From assembly GCF_014863355.1 (NCBI RefSeq), contig NZ_JACZEP010000008.1, positions 111,543 through 175,542 on the forward strand: 64,000 bases of DNA. Direction: 5' to 3'. Of this stretch, positions 29,812 through 41,608 are shown piece after piece (the stretch's first letter is position 1; the number at the start of each line of letters is the position of its first letter). The translations under genes and the position numbers were made by a program. The notes beneath the pieces are model-generated. The model was not told the DNA's origin. It did no database searches and saw only the letters and a list, made by a program, of their open reading frames with translations. This DNA is from Aminobacter carboxidus (GTDB taxonomy: Bacteria > Pseudomonadota > Alphaproteobacteria > Rhizobiales > Rhizobiaceae).

Positions 29812-31703
29812 TGCGTTCCCACCGCCAGTGCGCGCGTGATCGCCGCCTGGTTGATCGTTGCCTGGTACTCGCCCTGAAGCTGGGCGACGATCTGGTCGAG
29901 CAGGTCGTCCGACATGCCGGAGGCAAAGGACTTCTGCGCGTCCTCTGGCACAGCACTCTTGTCTGCGCCGGCCGGCTCGAACACCTCGGTGACCTTGAAC
30001 AGGATCTGCGCATCACCGGCAGGGGCGGGGATGATGCCCGTGCCATCCTGGCCCATGGCGAACATCGCCGACGCACCGTCGCGGCCGAAATCGGCATCGT
30101 CGGCCTCGCGCTTGAGACCGCGCTTGGTCTGCTTCTCGAGCTTGAGTTCAGCGGCGATCACGTCGAGCGTTGCACCATCCTTGAGGCGCTTCTCGAGCTC
30201 GTCGGCCTTGGTCCTGAGGCGCTTGGTTGCTTCGGCAGCGGTCCAGTCGGCGACAACCTTCTCACGCACTTCGTCGAGTGTGCGGTCGCGGGCCGGGGTG
30301 ATCTCGTCGACCTCGTAGAAGACGAAACCGTTGGTGCCGACATTGAGCGGCGGGTTTTCGGTGCCAACCTCGGCAACGAATGCTGCCTCGATCAGCTTGC
30401 GCGAGTCCGGCAGGCTGTTGACGACGGTGCCGTCCGGCTGCTGGCCAGCACGGTCGATGGCGTCGATCGTCACCATCTTGAGCTTCAGCTTGTCGGCGGC
30501 AGCCTTCATCGACTCGCCGGCGGCACGGGCGTCCTCATAGGAGTCGTGCACGTCGAGCAGGATGCGGTTGGCCTCGGCCAGCGCCAGCTCCTTGTGGATC
30601 TGGTCCTTGACTTCGTCATATGTCTTGACGGTCTCGGGCGTGATTTCGCTGACGCGTACCAGCACCGGGCCGAAAGCACCCTGGACGACGTCGCTGACCT
30701 GGTTGGCCTGCAGCGCAAAGGCGGCGTCAGCAACGGCCTTGTCGGCGATCTTGTCCTTGCTCAGCGTGCCCAGCGCCACGTCCGCCGCGGTCTTGCCCTG
30801 GTCAGCCACAATCGTGTCGAAAGTCGCACCGCCCTTGATCGCGTCGGAAGCGGCCTTGGCCGCATCGGCGCCGAGGACCAGCTGGTCGATCTTGCGCGTT
30901 TCCGCGGTGGTGAAGTGCGACTTGTTCTTGTCGTAGTCCTGGCGCGCCTGCTCGTCGGTGATGGCGGCGGGATCCATGATGTCTTCCGGCTCGAGCTTGA
31001 CGTAGCTCAGCTTGCGGAACTCGGGGGCCGCGTAGTTCGTCTTGTTTTCCTCAAACCAGGCCTTGAGCACGTCGTCGGCAGGTGCTGCAATCGGTTCGAC
31101 AAGCGACTTCGGCAGCGGCAGGTAGTCGATGGTGCGATCTTCGCCGCGATAGAGCGCGACAGCGCGCAGGAAGGTGTCGGGAGCCTCAAGGCCATCGGAA
31201 ACCGCTTCGACGATCTGCTGTCGCACAGCAACCTGGGCGCGGTTCTTCAGATAGTCCTCGGGGCGCATGCCGATCTGGCGCAGGATGTATTCGAAGGCCT
31301 GGCGGTCGAACTTGCCGTCGGCGCCACGGAAGGTCGGATCGTCCCAGGTAAGTTCGGCGAGGCGGTCCTTGGACAGGCCGAGACCGAGCTTGCGGGCCTG
31401 TTCGTCAAGCACCGCACCGGCGACGAGCTGTGAAAGCACCTGGTTGTCGATGCCGAGCGCGTTGGCCTGGTCGCGGGTCAGGCGCTGCCCGAACTGCTGC
31501 GACATGACGTTCAGCTGACGGTCATAGGCGAGGCGGTATTCGACGCCCGAAACCGACGTGCCGCCGGCTGTCACCACCTGGTCGCTGCCAAACTGGTTGA
31601 GCATCTGGCCCGAGATGCCCCAGATCGCGAAGCTGACGACGAGGAGCAGAAGCAACAGCTTCGCAACCCAGGTTCCAGCAGCACTTCGCATCGATTCGAG
31701 CAT
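29808..31703 (-). CDS. PpiD-like SurA N-terminal domain periplasmic chaperone
   Basis: The 631-residue protein has one N-terminal membrane anchor (about 13-32) and a large periplasmic part. A SurA-N-type chaperone module follows the anchor and contains [21 protein letters not shown]. Around 245-355 is a degenerate parvulin-like domain, and a further C-terminal module completes the PpiD layout. PpiD works near the Sec translocon on emerging envelope proteins. It is divergent from tpiA and first in the run to trpD, trpC, moaC and moeA. Confidence 0.88.
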   Translation of the reverse strand: MLESMRSAAGTWVAKLLLLLLVVSFAIWGISGQMLNQFGSDQVVTAGGTSVSGVEYRLAYDRQLNVMSQQFGQRLTRDQANALGIDNQVLSQLVAGAVLDEQARKLGLGLSKDRLAELTWDDPTFRGADGKFDRQAFEYILRQIGMRPEDYLKNRAQVAVRQQIVEAVSDGLEAPDTFLRAVALYRGEDRTIDYLPLPKSLVEPIAAPADDVLKAWFEENKTNYAAPEFRKLSYVKLEPEDIMDPAAITDEQARQDYDKNKSHFTTAETRKIDQLVLGADAAKAASDAIKGGATFDTIVADQGKTAADVALGTLSKDKIADKAVADAAFALQANQVSDVVQGAFGPVLVRVSEITPETVKTYDEVKDQIHKELALAEANRILLDVHDSYEDARAAGESMKAAADKLKLKMVTIDAIDRAGQQPDGTVVNSLPDSRKLIEAAFVAEVGTENPPLNVGTNGFVFYEVDEITPARDRTLDEVREKVVADWTAAEATKRLRTKADELEKRLKDGATLDVIAAELKLEKQTKRGLKREADDADFGRDGASAMFAMGQDGTGIIPAPAGDAQILFKVTEVFEPAGADKSAVPEDAQKSFASGMSDDLLDQIVAQLQGEYQATINQAAITRALAVGTQ

Positions 31704-31850
31704 GTATCAGATCCCGTATACGCGCATTGTCGCATGCGCCTGCATGAACGAAGCGCAATAGCGCCCTTCGCCGCCAGTGTCGATTGCTTTGTGGCTTGTT
31801 TTTGGTAGTGAGGTTGCCCGAGCGAATATCGATTTCGAGGGAACAGCACC

Positions 31851-32615
31851 ATGACGCCAGGAATCCGCCCACTCGTTGCCGGCAACTGGAAAATGAACGG
31901 CACCAGCAACTCGCTCAACGAATTGCGCAGCATTGCCGGCGGCTTCATGAGCGGCCTGGATGCCGAGACCGACGCGCTTCTGTGCGTTCCGGCGACGCTG
32001 CTTTCGCGTGCCGCTGAGATACTGCATCGCACGCCGGTTAAGACAGGCGGTCAGGACTGTCATGCCAAGGAGAGCGGTGCCCATACCGGCGACGTCTCGG
32101 CCGAGATGCTCAAGGATGCCGGTGCCAGCCACGTCATCGTCGGCCACTCCGAACGCCGCACCGACCACGGTGAAACAGACGACCTCGTTCGCGCCAAGGC
32201 GGAAGCGGCATGGCGGGCAGGGCTGGTCGCCGTCATCTGCGTCGGCGAAACCCATGCCGAACGCGAAGGCGGAACGACGCTAGAGGTATTGTCACGCCAG
32301 ATCGAGGGCTCGGTGCCGACGACCGCAACGCCCGTCAACGCCGTCATCGCCTATGAGCCGGTCTGGGCGATCGGCACCGGCTTGACGCCAACGGTGGCCG
32401 ACGTCGCCGAGGCGCATGCGCATATCCGCGAGCGCCTTGCCGAGAAACTGGGTGCCTCGGCTGCCAAAATGCGCATTCTTTATGGTGGCTCGGTCAAGCC
32501 ATCGAATGCCAACGAACTGCTGGCAGTCGCCAACGTCGATGGCGCACTGGTTGGAGGCGCCAGCCTCAAGGCTGCCGACTTCCTCGGCATCGCCGAGGCC
32601 TATCTCAAGCTCTGA
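31851..32615 (+). CDS. tpiA: Triosephosphate isomerase
   Basis: A 254-residue TIM barrel that interconverts dihydroxyacetone phosphate and glyceraldehyde-3-phosphate. Catalytic residues are K14 (GNWKMNG), H99 (VGHSERR) and E169 ([11 protein letters not shown]). Length is normal. A GAGGGAA site precedes the ATG. It is divergent from the PpiD-like gene and followed by secG, an order also found in other rhizobia. Confidence 0.97.
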   Translation: MTPGIRPLVAGNWKMNGTSNSLNELRSIAGGFMSGLDAETDALLCVPATLLSRAAEILHRTPVKTGGQDCHAKESGAHTGDVSAEMLKDAGASHVIVGHSERRTDHGETDDLVRAKAEAAWRAGLVAVICVGETHAEREGGTTLEVLSRQIEGSVPTTATPVNAVIAYEPVWAIGTGLTPTVADVAEAHAHIRERLAEKLGASAAKMRILYGGSVKPSNANELLAVANVDGALVGGASLKAADFLGIAEAYLKL

Positions 32616-32716
32616 ATTGACCACACGTGACCGTTGCAAAGGCAGCGTGTCACCCCATATTCGGCCGGCGGGCTTGGAAATGCCTAGAAAGCATTGTATT
32701 GAGCCGCCTCCGGAAT

Positions 32717-32738
32717 GCCGGGCGCTTCGGCGCGCGGC
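32717..32738 (+). other. UUCG-capped hairpin in the secG leader
   Basis: GCCG (32717-32720), one G-G mismatch, GCGC (22-25), loop TTCG, then GCGC and CGGC (to 32738) form a stable stem 34 bases before the secG start. It may shape mRNA folding near the ribosome binding site. Confidence 0.4.
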
Positions 32739-32771
32739 AAGTCCCCGTCAGGAAAGATCCCAGGAAGCGCA

Positions 32772-33227
32772 ATGGAAACCGTCCTCATCGTCATTCACTT
32801 GATGGTCGTGCTCGCCCTTGTCGGCGTGGTGCTCCTGCAGCGCTCTGAAGGCGGCGGCCTTGGCATCGGTGGCGGATCAGGCTTCATGACGGCGCGCGGC
32901 GCTGCCAATGCGCTGACACGCGCCACGGCCATCCTAGCGACGGTGTTTTTCGTGACGTCGCTGACCTTGTCGATCGTCGCTCGTTATGGTGCGAAGCCGA
33001 CCGATATCCTTGACCGCGTGCCGACTACCCAGGGTGGAACCACTGGCGGCAAGGGCGTTCTCGACCAGCTCGGCGGCTCGACCACCCCTGCCGCACCCGG
33101 CACTGCCGCTCCGGCTGCCCCGGCATCCGACGCGACGGCGCCTGCGACTCAGCCGGCTGCGCCCGCCGGCTCGGGCACCGAGCAGCCCGCTCCGGCAGCC
33201 CCTGCGACGCCGCAGGTTCCTAACTAA
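32772..33227 (+). CDS. secG: Preprotein translocase subunit SecG
   Basis: A 151-residue small subunit of the SecYEG channel. The first 75 residues are the conserved part, with two membrane helices around the loop LLQRSEGGGLGIGGGSGF. The remaining half is a low-complexity alanine/proline/threonine-rich tail, longer than in E. coli SecG (110 residues) but usual in rhizobia. The ATG at 32772 has an AGGAAG site. Confidence 0.93.
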   Translation: METVLIVIHLMVVLALVGVVLLQRSEGGGLGIGGGSGFMTARGAANALTRATAILATVFFVTSLTLSIVARYGAKPTDILDRVPTTQGGTTGGKGVLDQLGGSTTPAAPGTAAPAAPASDATAPATQPAAPAGSGTEQPAPAAPATPQVPN

Positions 33228-33237
33228 TCATTTACCC

Positions 33238-33278
33238 TTTGCCGCAACCTGTTGTTGTTTGAACACAGTTGCGGCAAA
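33238..33278 (+). terminator. Inverted repeat after secG, possible terminator
   Basis: TTTGCCGCAAC (33238-33248) and GTTGCGGCAAA (33268-33278) form a perfect 11-bp stem with a 19-base loop, ten bases after the secG stop. The T-tract is weak, so termination is likely but not certain. Confidence 0.55.
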
Positions 33279-33309
33279 TGCCGCATAAATCACGACAATT
33301 CGATTGGTC

Positions 33310-33355
33310 AGCCGGTGGTGCCTCCCTTGAGGCGCCTCCGGCTAATCGATTATAG
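33310..33355 (+). promoter_or_regulatory. Very stable hairpin overlapping a candidate promoter before the L,D-transpeptidase gene
   Basis: AGCCGG (33310-33315) and GGTGCCTC (33317-33324) pair with GAGGCGCC (33329-33336) and CCGGCT (33338-33343) around a CCTT loop, with one T-T mismatch and one G-T wobble. A candidate -35 TTGAGG (33327-33332) inside the right arm and TTATAG (33350-33355) are 17 bases apart. Whether this is an operator, a leader structure or a palindromic repeat is not decided. Confidence 0.45.
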
Positions 33356-33443
33356 CTGGGTTGCGGCATTTCGGCGGGGGAGCCTTGGGGGCACTGCGCG
33401 TTGTCGCAAGAAAATTTGCGTTGAACGTTCGGGATCCTTCGCC

Positions 33444-34535
33444 ATGCAGCTCCGCCGCATCCTTCTTGCTGGCCTTTGCGCCACCTTCATGAACTCGACA
33501 GCCTTCGCCGCCACCTCGGCGGGCACGGTTGCTGCACCGCAGCCTGTCGCAAGCGACGTTATCGCTGTTGCCGCCAAGAGCGACGCAGCCGAGCTCAAGC
33601 TGCTCAAGAAAAAGAAGAAGCCCAGCGACGAGGATTTGTCGCGAATCAAGGACCTCGAGGCCAAGATCAAGGCCGACAAGGAAGTAGCCCGGCTGAAGAT
33701 GCTCGAGGCCAAGAAGATGGCGATGCGGGCCGCTGCCAAGGCAAAGGCCGAGCAGGCGCGCGAACTCGCCCGCCTGAAGAAGACCGAAAAGGCGACCGTC
33801 CAGGTTGCCGCGGCGGCTCCCGCGCCCAAGCGCAACACGCAGCCGATCGAAGTGATGAAGCCGATCGAGCCGCTGACGCCAGATGCGATTGAAGTCGCTT
33901 CGAGCGGCAACAATGGCGAACTGCGCAGCGAGAGCCAGGAGCGTCCGCGCCAGACCGGCCTGCTCGCCGGCATCTTCGGCGGCAGCGCGCCGCAGCAGTC
34001 GATGCTGCCGCAGACGCGCGCCCTCGACGCCGTGCTGCAGGCCAAGCAGGCCAAGAAGCAGTTCAAGGTGAAGTCCGACTTCGAGCCGCAGGAAGTATCG
34101 TTCCCCGGCTACGAGCGTGGCCAGATCGTTGTCGATACCGGCTCGCGCTACCTCTATCTGATCGAATCGTCTTCGACGGCGCGGCGCTATGCCATCGCGG
34201 TCGGCCGCGAAGGCCTGGAATTCAAGGGCAAGGCGACCATCGGCGACAAGCAGGAATGGCCGCGCTGGATCCCGACAAAGGAAATGCAGGAACGCGAGCC
34301 CAGGAAATACGGCCAGTACAAGGACGGTATGAATGGCGGGCCGGAAAACCCGCTCGGCGCGCGTGCCATCTACCTTTACCAGGGCAAGAAGGATACCCAT
34401 ATCCGTATCCATGGTACCAATCAGCCGCAGACGATCGGCACGAACTCTTCGAACGGTTGCTTCCGCATGGTCAACGACCATGTCATGGATCTCTACAGCC
34501 GCGTGAGGATGGGCTCAGAAGTCATCGTCATGTAA
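33444..34535 (+). CDS. L,D-transpeptidase (YkuD domain)
   Basis: The 363-residue envelope protein has a signal peptide ending near residue 22 (AFA|AT). A lysine/alanine-rich charged helical stretch follows (about 45-125). The C-terminal YkuD catalytic domain (about 230-363) has the active-site histidine H323 and cysteine C339 in SSNGCFR. Such enzymes make 3-3 peptidoglycan cross-links or attach proteins to the wall, which is prominent in polar-growing Rhizobiales. The ATG at 33444 begins a proper signal peptide. A strong terminator follows. Confidence 0.92.
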   Translation: MQLRRILLAGLCATFMNSTAFAATSAGTVAAPQPVASDVIAVAAKSDAAELKLLKKKKKPSDEDLSRIKDLEAKIKADKEVARLKMLEAKKMAMRAAAKAKAEQARELARLKKTEKATVQVAAAAPAPKRNTQPIEVMKPIEPLTPDAIEVASSGNNGELRSESQERPRQTGLLAGIFGGSAPQQSMLPQTRALDAVLQAKQAKKQFKVKSDFEPQEVSFPGYERGQIVVDTGSRYLYLIESSSTARRYAIAVGREGLEFKGKATIGDKQEWPRWIPTKEMQEREPRKYGQYKDGMNGGPENPLGARAIYLYQGKKDTHIRIHGTNQPQTIGTNSSNGCFRMVNDHVMDLYSRVRMGSEVIVM

Positions 34536-34559
34536 GGCGTTTTCAAAACGCTGATAGCG

Positions 34560-34588
34560 GGCCGGCGGTCACGCCGGCCTTTTTGTTT
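34560..34588 (+). terminator. Rho-independent terminator after the L,D-transpeptidase gene
   Basis: GGCCGGCG and CGCCGGCC form a perfect 8-bp stem around GTCA (34560-34579), followed by TTTTTGTTT. It lies 24 bases after the stop codon. Confidence 0.93.
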
Positions 34589-34693
34589 GCGCGCCAACCA
34601 GGCAGCAATGTTGAACAGCCACATAGGGAAAAGTCCGACGCGGCGGATTTTTCTCTGGCGGAATCGATTTGGCCGCGTTAAGCGATGAATCCC

Positions 34694-36322
<1,629 letters not shown>

Positions 36323-36383
36323 TATCCATGCGCGCCGTCGTGACTTCGCCGGCGCGCATCATCTCCCAGTGGCTGCGCCGCGC

Positions 36384-36926
36384 ATGACCACCTATGTCGC
36401 GCTCCTCTACAGCATCGTGCTTGGCCCCGGCCGGCGCGTCGTCATGTCCGATCTGCGCGACATGGCCACGGACCTCGGCCTCGGCAATCCACGCACGCTG
36501 GTTGCGACAGGAAATCTCGTCTTCGAAGCCGAGGGCAAGTCGGTTTCAGGTCTGGAGCGCGAACTCGAAGGCGCCTTCAGCCCGAAATTCGGCAAACATG
36601 TCGACATCATCGTGCGAGATGCTGCCGCCTGGCAGAAACTTGTCGCTGCCAACCCGTTCCCCGAAGAATCCGAGCTTCATCCCGACCAGGTCGGCGTACG
36701 GGTGATGCGCGCACCGGTAACAGCTGAAGTCATGGAGCGGCTTCGCCCCTATACCGCCGCCGACGAAAAGCTCACTTCGGTCGACGGCGACATCTGGCTC
36801 TATTTCTCCCGCAGTACCGCCTCGTCCAGGCTGCTCGGCGCGCTGACGCCCAAGCGCGCCGGTGGCATCGGCACCTCACGTAACTGGAACACCGTGCGCC
36901 GGCTCGGCGACATGGTGGCATCGTAA
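36384..36926 (+). CDS. DUF1697 domain protein
   Basis: A 180-residue soluble protein of the DUF1697 family, with the typical start TTYVALLYSIVLGPGRRV, the block LVATGNLVFEAEGKS and the tail TSRNWNTVRRL. No biochemical function is established for the family. In this copy the usual N-terminal LRGINVGG segment is altered to YSIVLGPG. It lies between pyrG and the glyoxalase-like gene, probably as part of the same plus-strand run. Confidence 0.85.
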   Translation: MTTYVALLYSIVLGPGRRVVMSDLRDMATDLGLGNPRTLVATGNLVFEAEGKSVSGLERELEGAFSPKFGKHVDIIVRDAAAWQKLVAANPFPEESELHPDQVGVRVMRAPVTAEVMERLRPYTAADEKLTSVDGDIWLYFSRSTASSRLLGALTPKRAGGIGTSRNWNTVRRLGDMVAS

Positions 36927-36979
36927 GGCGCAAAGGGCGCAGTCTTGCTTCAGATCAGGATTTCAGGCACAGCGCAGCC

Positions 36980-37831
36980 ATGACCAAAAGCCCTTCCGAA
37001 AGCCCGCGCCCGCTCGACCATGTGGTCCTGCCCACCGCCGATCTGGCACTTGCACGGCAACGGCTTACGACGCTCGGCTTCAGTGTCTCGCCGCAAGGCA
37101 CACATCCCTTCGGCACGATCAACTGCTGCGTCTATCTCGGCGACGGCACCTTCCTGGAGCCACTGGCGATCGGCGACAAGGCTGCCGCCGGCAAGGCGGT
37201 TAGTGAAGGCAATGTCTTTGTCGCCCGTGACCGCGCGTTTCGTGATGCCCATGGCGACGAAGGTTTTTCGGCCGTGGTGTTCGGAACCGACGACGCTGAC
37301 ACTGACCATGGTGTGTTCGTTGCTGCAGGCGTTTCCGCCGGACCGAGGCTCGATTTCTCGCGTCCTTTCGTCGACGGGTCGGGCAAATCCGACCAGGCAT
37401 CGTTCCGGCTGGCCTTCGCGGCTCAACCGAGCGCTGACGCGGATGCCTTCTTCTTCACCTGCGAGCGCGCCAATGTTCCTGCGGTCGACCGATCGGCGCT
37501 GCAGGCGCATGCCAATGGTGCCCAGCGCGTTGTCGAAATCGAGCTGGCTGCCTGCGACGTCGTGGCGGCGGGCAAGCTGCTTGCCACCGTTGCACGCAGC
37601 AAGGCCGATGGCGTTGGCGTGCCGCTCGCAAACGCGCTGCTTTCGATCCGCACCGCACCTGATGCCGCCGGCATTCGCCTTGAAACGCTGGTTTTTGCCG
37701 TCAACGACCTTGCCGCGACAAGAGCGCTTCTTGTCGAACGCGCCATCGAACACGATCTCAAGGGGCAACGCCTTGTGGTGCCAGCGGCGCCGGGGCAGGG
37801 TGCGACCTTCATATTCGAGGACCTGAAATGA
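36980..37831 (+). CDS. VOC family / glyoxalase-like domain protein
   Basis: A 283-residue protein with the glyoxalase-like VOC fold: LDHVVLPTADLALARQRLTTLGF at the N-terminus and FGTINCCVYLGDGTFLEPLAI supply metal-site-type residues (H in DHVV, E in FLEP). Related proteins are lyases or dioxygenases of unknown substrate. Its last four bases overlap the start of kdsA (ATGA), an arrangement that hints at co-translation, though no link to Kdo synthesis is known to me. Confidence 0.8.
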   Translation: MTKSPSESPRPLDHVVLPTADLALARQRLTTLGFSVSPQGTHPFGTINCCVYLGDGTFLEPLAIGDKAAAGKAVSEGNVFVARDRAFRDAHGDEGFSAVVFGTDDADTDHGVFVAAGVSAGPRLDFSRPFVDGSGKSDQASFRLAFAAQPSADADAFFFTCERANVPAVDRSALQAHANGAQRVVEIELAACDVVAAGKLLATVARSKADGVGVPLANALLSIRTAPDAAGIRLETLVFAVNDLAATRALLVERAIEHDLKGQRLVVPAAPGQGATFIFEDLK

Positions 37832-38661
37832 CCAAGCCGAATGCAAATGTGACGGTCGGCAAGACCCTCATTGCCAATGACGCGCCGCTGTCGCTGATCG
37901 CCGGCCCCTGCCAGTTCGAATCGCGCCAGCATGCCTTCGATATGGCCGGCAAGCTCAAGGAGCTGACCCAGAAGCTCGGCATCGGCTTCGTCTACAAGTC
38001 GAGCTTCGACAAGGCCAACCGCAGTTCGCTGTCGAGCACGCGCGGTGCCGGCCTCGATGCCGCGCTGCCCGTTTTCGCCGACCTGCGCAAGGAACTCGGC
38101 GTCACCGTCATCACCGACGTTCACACCGAAGAGCAGTGCGCCATCGTCGCCGAAGTTGTCGACGTGCTACAGATCCCGGCCTTCCTCAGCCGCCAGACCG
38201 ACCTGCTCATCGCCGCTGCCAAGACCGGCAAGGTCGTCAACGTCAAGAAGGGCCAGTTCCTGGCGCCCTGGGACATGAAGAACGTGGTCGCCAAGGTGAC
38301 CGGCTCGGGCAATCCGAACGTTCTGGTGACCGAGCGGGGCACGTCCTTTGGCTACAACACGCTGGTCTCCGACATGCGCGGCTTGCCTGTCATGGCCGAC
38401 ATCGGCGCGCCTGTGATCTTTGACGCCACCCATTCGGTTCAGCAGCCGGGCGGGCAGGGTGCCACCTCGGGCGGCGAGCGCCGCTTCGTCGAGACGCTGG
38501 CACGTGCGGCCGTCGCCGTCGGCGTTGCCGGCGTATTCATCGAAACGCATGAGGATCCCGACAACTCGACCTCGTCGGACGGCCCCAACATGGTCCCGTT
38601 CAAGGACATGCCGGCCTTGCTCGAACGCCTGATGGCCTTCGATCGCATCGCCAAGGGCTAA
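37828..38661 (+). CDS. kdsA: 3-deoxy-8-phosphooctulonate synthase
   Basis: The 277-residue enzyme condenses phosphoenolpyruvate with arabinose-5-phosphate to give Kdo-8-phosphate, the precursor of the inner core sugar of LPS. Diagnostic segments are LIAGPCQFESRQHAFDMA, KSSFDKANRSS, and FDATHSVQQPGGQG. It complements the lipid A genes at 15-20 kb. It overlaps the glyoxalase-like gene by ATGA. Confidence 0.97.
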   Translation: MTKPNANVTVGKTLIANDAPLSLIAGPCQFESRQHAFDMAGKLKELTQKLGIGFVYKSSFDKANRSSLSSTRGAGLDAALPVFADLRKELGVTVITDVHTEEQCAIVAEVVDVLQIPAFLSRQTDLLIAAAKTGKVVNVKKGQFLAPWDMKNVVAKVTGSGNPNVLVTERGTSFGYNTLVSDMRGLPVMADIGAPVIFDATHSVQQPGGQGATSGGERRFVETLARAAVAVGVAGVFIETHEDPDNSTSSDGPNMVPFKDMPALLERLMAFDRIAKG

Positions 38662-38687
38662 CGCTGGCGCCTGTAACTCCAGCTTGA

Positions 38688-38705
38688 GCCCGGCCTGCGC
38701 CGGGC
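38688..38705 (+). other. Short GC hairpin between kdsA and dodecin genes
   Basis: GCCCGGC (38688-38694), loop CTGC, GCCGGGC (38699-38705) is a perfect 7-bp stem. GTACGCTTCC follows, so it is a weak terminator at best. Confidence 0.4.
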
Positions 38706-38748
38706 GTACGCTTCCTCCGCGACTGAGCGTATCAGCTGGAGGAATCCC

Positions 38749-38952
38749 ATGTCTGTTGCCCGCGTTACAGAAATCACCTCATCGTCGACCAAGAGCTTCA
38801 AGGACGCCATCGAAGAGGGCATCGCGCGCGCCTCGAAGACGCTGAAGAATGTCGAGGGCGCCTGGATCCAGGACCAAAAGGTGGTCGTTGAAAACGGCAA
38901 GATCGTTGCCTACCGCGTCAACATGAAGGTGACCTTCATCCTCGCCGACTGA
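38749..38952 (+). CDS. Dodecin flavin-binding protein
   Basis: A 67-residue dodecin, a small protein that assembles into hollow dodecamers storing or buffering flavins. It matches the family over its full length, including SSTKSFKDAIEEGIARA, the flavin-stacking tryptophan W39 in VEGAWIQDQK, and the final strand YRVNMKVTFIL. It has a GGAGG site before the ATG and stands just before the stress-promoter-driven PRC-barrel gene. Confidence 0.95.
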   Translation: MSVARVTEITSSSTKSFKDAIEEGIARASKTLKNVEGAWIQDQKVVVENGKIVAYRVNMKVTFILAD

Positions 38953-38976
38953 TCGCACACACTATCGGGAAATGTT

Positions 38977-39001
38977 GGAACCTCCACGCCGGGGGCCCGT
39001 T
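38977..39001 (+). promoter_or_regulatory. EcfG-type general stress promoter for the PRC-barrel gene
   Basis: GGAAC at 38977-38981 and CGTT at 38998-39001 are 16 bases apart, an exact match to the alphaproteobacterial sigma-EcfG consensus GGAAC-N16/17-CGTT. It lies 34 bases before the gene start, a fitting distance. Confidence 0.75.
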
Positions 39002-39034
39002 ACCCCTGCACCCCAACCAACGAGGAGCAGGATC

Positions 39035-39400
39035 ATGACGACCCAGACTGGTCATACCACGGCCATTCCCGCATCGCGGGTCATCGGCACCGGTGTCTAC
39101 AACACCTCCGGCGAAACCATCGGCACGATCGAGGATGTCATGCTCGACAAGACGTCGAACGGCATCATGTTCGCCGTCATCGGCTTCGGCGGCTTCCTGG
39201 GCATTGGCGAGCGCTACCACGCCATTCCGTGGTCGTCGCTTGACTTCGACAAGGGCCGCGGCGGCTATGTCGTCCCGTTCTCCAAGGAGCAGCTCAAGGC
39301 GGCACCTTCCTACTCGGTCAACGAACTGACCGAGGACGACGGTCGCCTGGCGCGCGATGCCTCGTATGAGCACTATCGCGTCGAACCCTATTGGCACTGA
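39035..39400 (+). CDS. PRC-barrel domain protein
   Basis: A 121-residue soluble protein with a PRC-barrel fold: RVIGTGVYNTSGETIGTIEDVMLD, FAVIGFGGFLGIGERYHAIPW and a C-terminal extension. PRC-barrel proteins bind diverse partners (RNA processing, photosynthetic reaction centres), and small stand-alone ones in rhizobia are often stress-related. A GAGGAG site precedes the ATG at 39035. The EcfG-type promoter just upstream places it in the general stress response by inference. Confidence 0.9.
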   Translation: MTTQTGHTTAIPASRVIGTGVYNTSGETIGTIEDVMLDKTSNGIMFAVIGFGGFLGIGERYHAIPWSSLDFDKGRGGYVVPFSKEQLKAAPSYSVNELTEDDGRLARDASYEHYRVEPYWH

Positions 39401-39413
39401 TCGTGCGGAAGCA

Positions 39414-39445
39414 AAAAGCCCCGCCGAAGCGGGGCTTTTCTTTTG
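39414..39445. terminator. Bidirectional terminator between the PRC-barrel gene and the small lipoprotein gene
   Basis: AAAAGCCCCGC (39414-39424) and GCGGGGCTTTT (39429-39439) form a perfect 11-bp stem capped by CGAA, followed by CTTTTG. A-rich and T-rich flanks allow it to work for both convergent genes. Confidence 0.92.
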
Positions 39446-39455
39446 TGCCGGCGAC

Positions 39456-39578
39456 TTACCTGGGTGTCGGAAGAGTTCGCACCTGCGACACGCCTTGCGG
39501 GGGCGGTTGACTGTCGCATGAGGTCAGAAACGCTGCGGCGATGAAGAACAAACTCAAGATACCACTTAACTCGGACAT
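39456..39578 (-). CDS. Small lipoprotein, 40 residues
   Basis: A short gene reading from ATG at 39578 to TAA at 39456. It has a strong ribosome binding site (GAGGGAG, seven bases before the ATG in its own direction). The product begins MSELSG, has a hydrophobic run and a lipobox ending L-T-S-C with the cysteine at residue 21, then a short proline/glutamine-rich tail (DSQPPPQGV...). It resembles entericidin-sized lipoproteins in layout only. It is convergent with the PRC-barrel gene across a shared terminator and divergent from eno. Not recognised by family; the reading is from signal and lipobox alone. Confidence 0.65.
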   Translation of the reverse strand: MSELSGILSLFFIAAAFLTSCDSQPPPQGVSQVRTLPTPR

Positions 39579-41081
<1,503 letters not shown>

Positions 41082-41085
41082 TCCG

Positions 41086-41541
41086 ATGGGCACATCAGGC
41101 GGGCGTCAAAGCGAGAGATCAAACAGACTGGCTTTCTGCCTGCTGATGGCCGCCGCCTTCAACTGGCTTCCTGCGTCGCCCGCACTGGCGCAGGATTCGG
41201 CGGACGGTTTCCGTTCGCCGACCGGCAACATCCAATGCATGTTCTTCGACGACGATGCATCGATACGCTGCAACATCGCCGACAAGACAACGCCACTGCC
41301 ACCGCGCCCGCAGGACTGCGAACTGGACTGGGGCAATGATTTCGGCCTGGATGAAACGTCGAGACGCGGTGTGCTGGTGTGCGCCGGCGACACGATCGTC
41401 GGCGACTATCCGGAATTGGCCTATGGCGAGACTTTCGAGCGCGGAAACATCAGCTGCGTCTCCGAGCGCTCGGGCGTGACCTGCACCAACGGGCAGGGTG
41501 CGGGGTTTGCGCTTTCGCGGGCGCAGCAGCGGCTGTTTTGA
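41086..41541 (+). CDS. Secreted DUF6636-like cysteine-rich protein
   Basis: A 151-residue protein with a signal peptide ending near A35 (ALA|QD). The mature part starts with FRSPTGNIQCMF and contains six cysteines, including C51 and C62, which suggests three disulfides in a periplasmic or secreted domain. The layout matches the DUF6636 type of small secreted proteins; no function is known. It begins four bases after the eno stop. Confidence 0.78.
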   Translation: MGTSGGRQSERSNRLAFCLLMAAAFNWLPASPALAQDSADGFRSPTGNIQCMFFDDDASIRCNIADKTTPLPPRPQDCELDWGNDFGLDETSRRGVLVCAGDTIVGDYPELAYGETFERGNISCVSERSGVTCTNGQGAGFALSRAQQRLF

Positions 41542-41608
41542 ATCTGACGCGGTTTTTCGTGCGAAACGAGACTGTCGTAACCCGACATTAAGTATGATTG
41601 GGCAACAA

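Noticed and set aside
29808..31703. Active parvulin prolyl isomerase
   Set aside because: The parvulin-like region around 245-355 lacks the usual active-site pattern, so I describe a PpiD-like chaperone without claiming isomerase activity.
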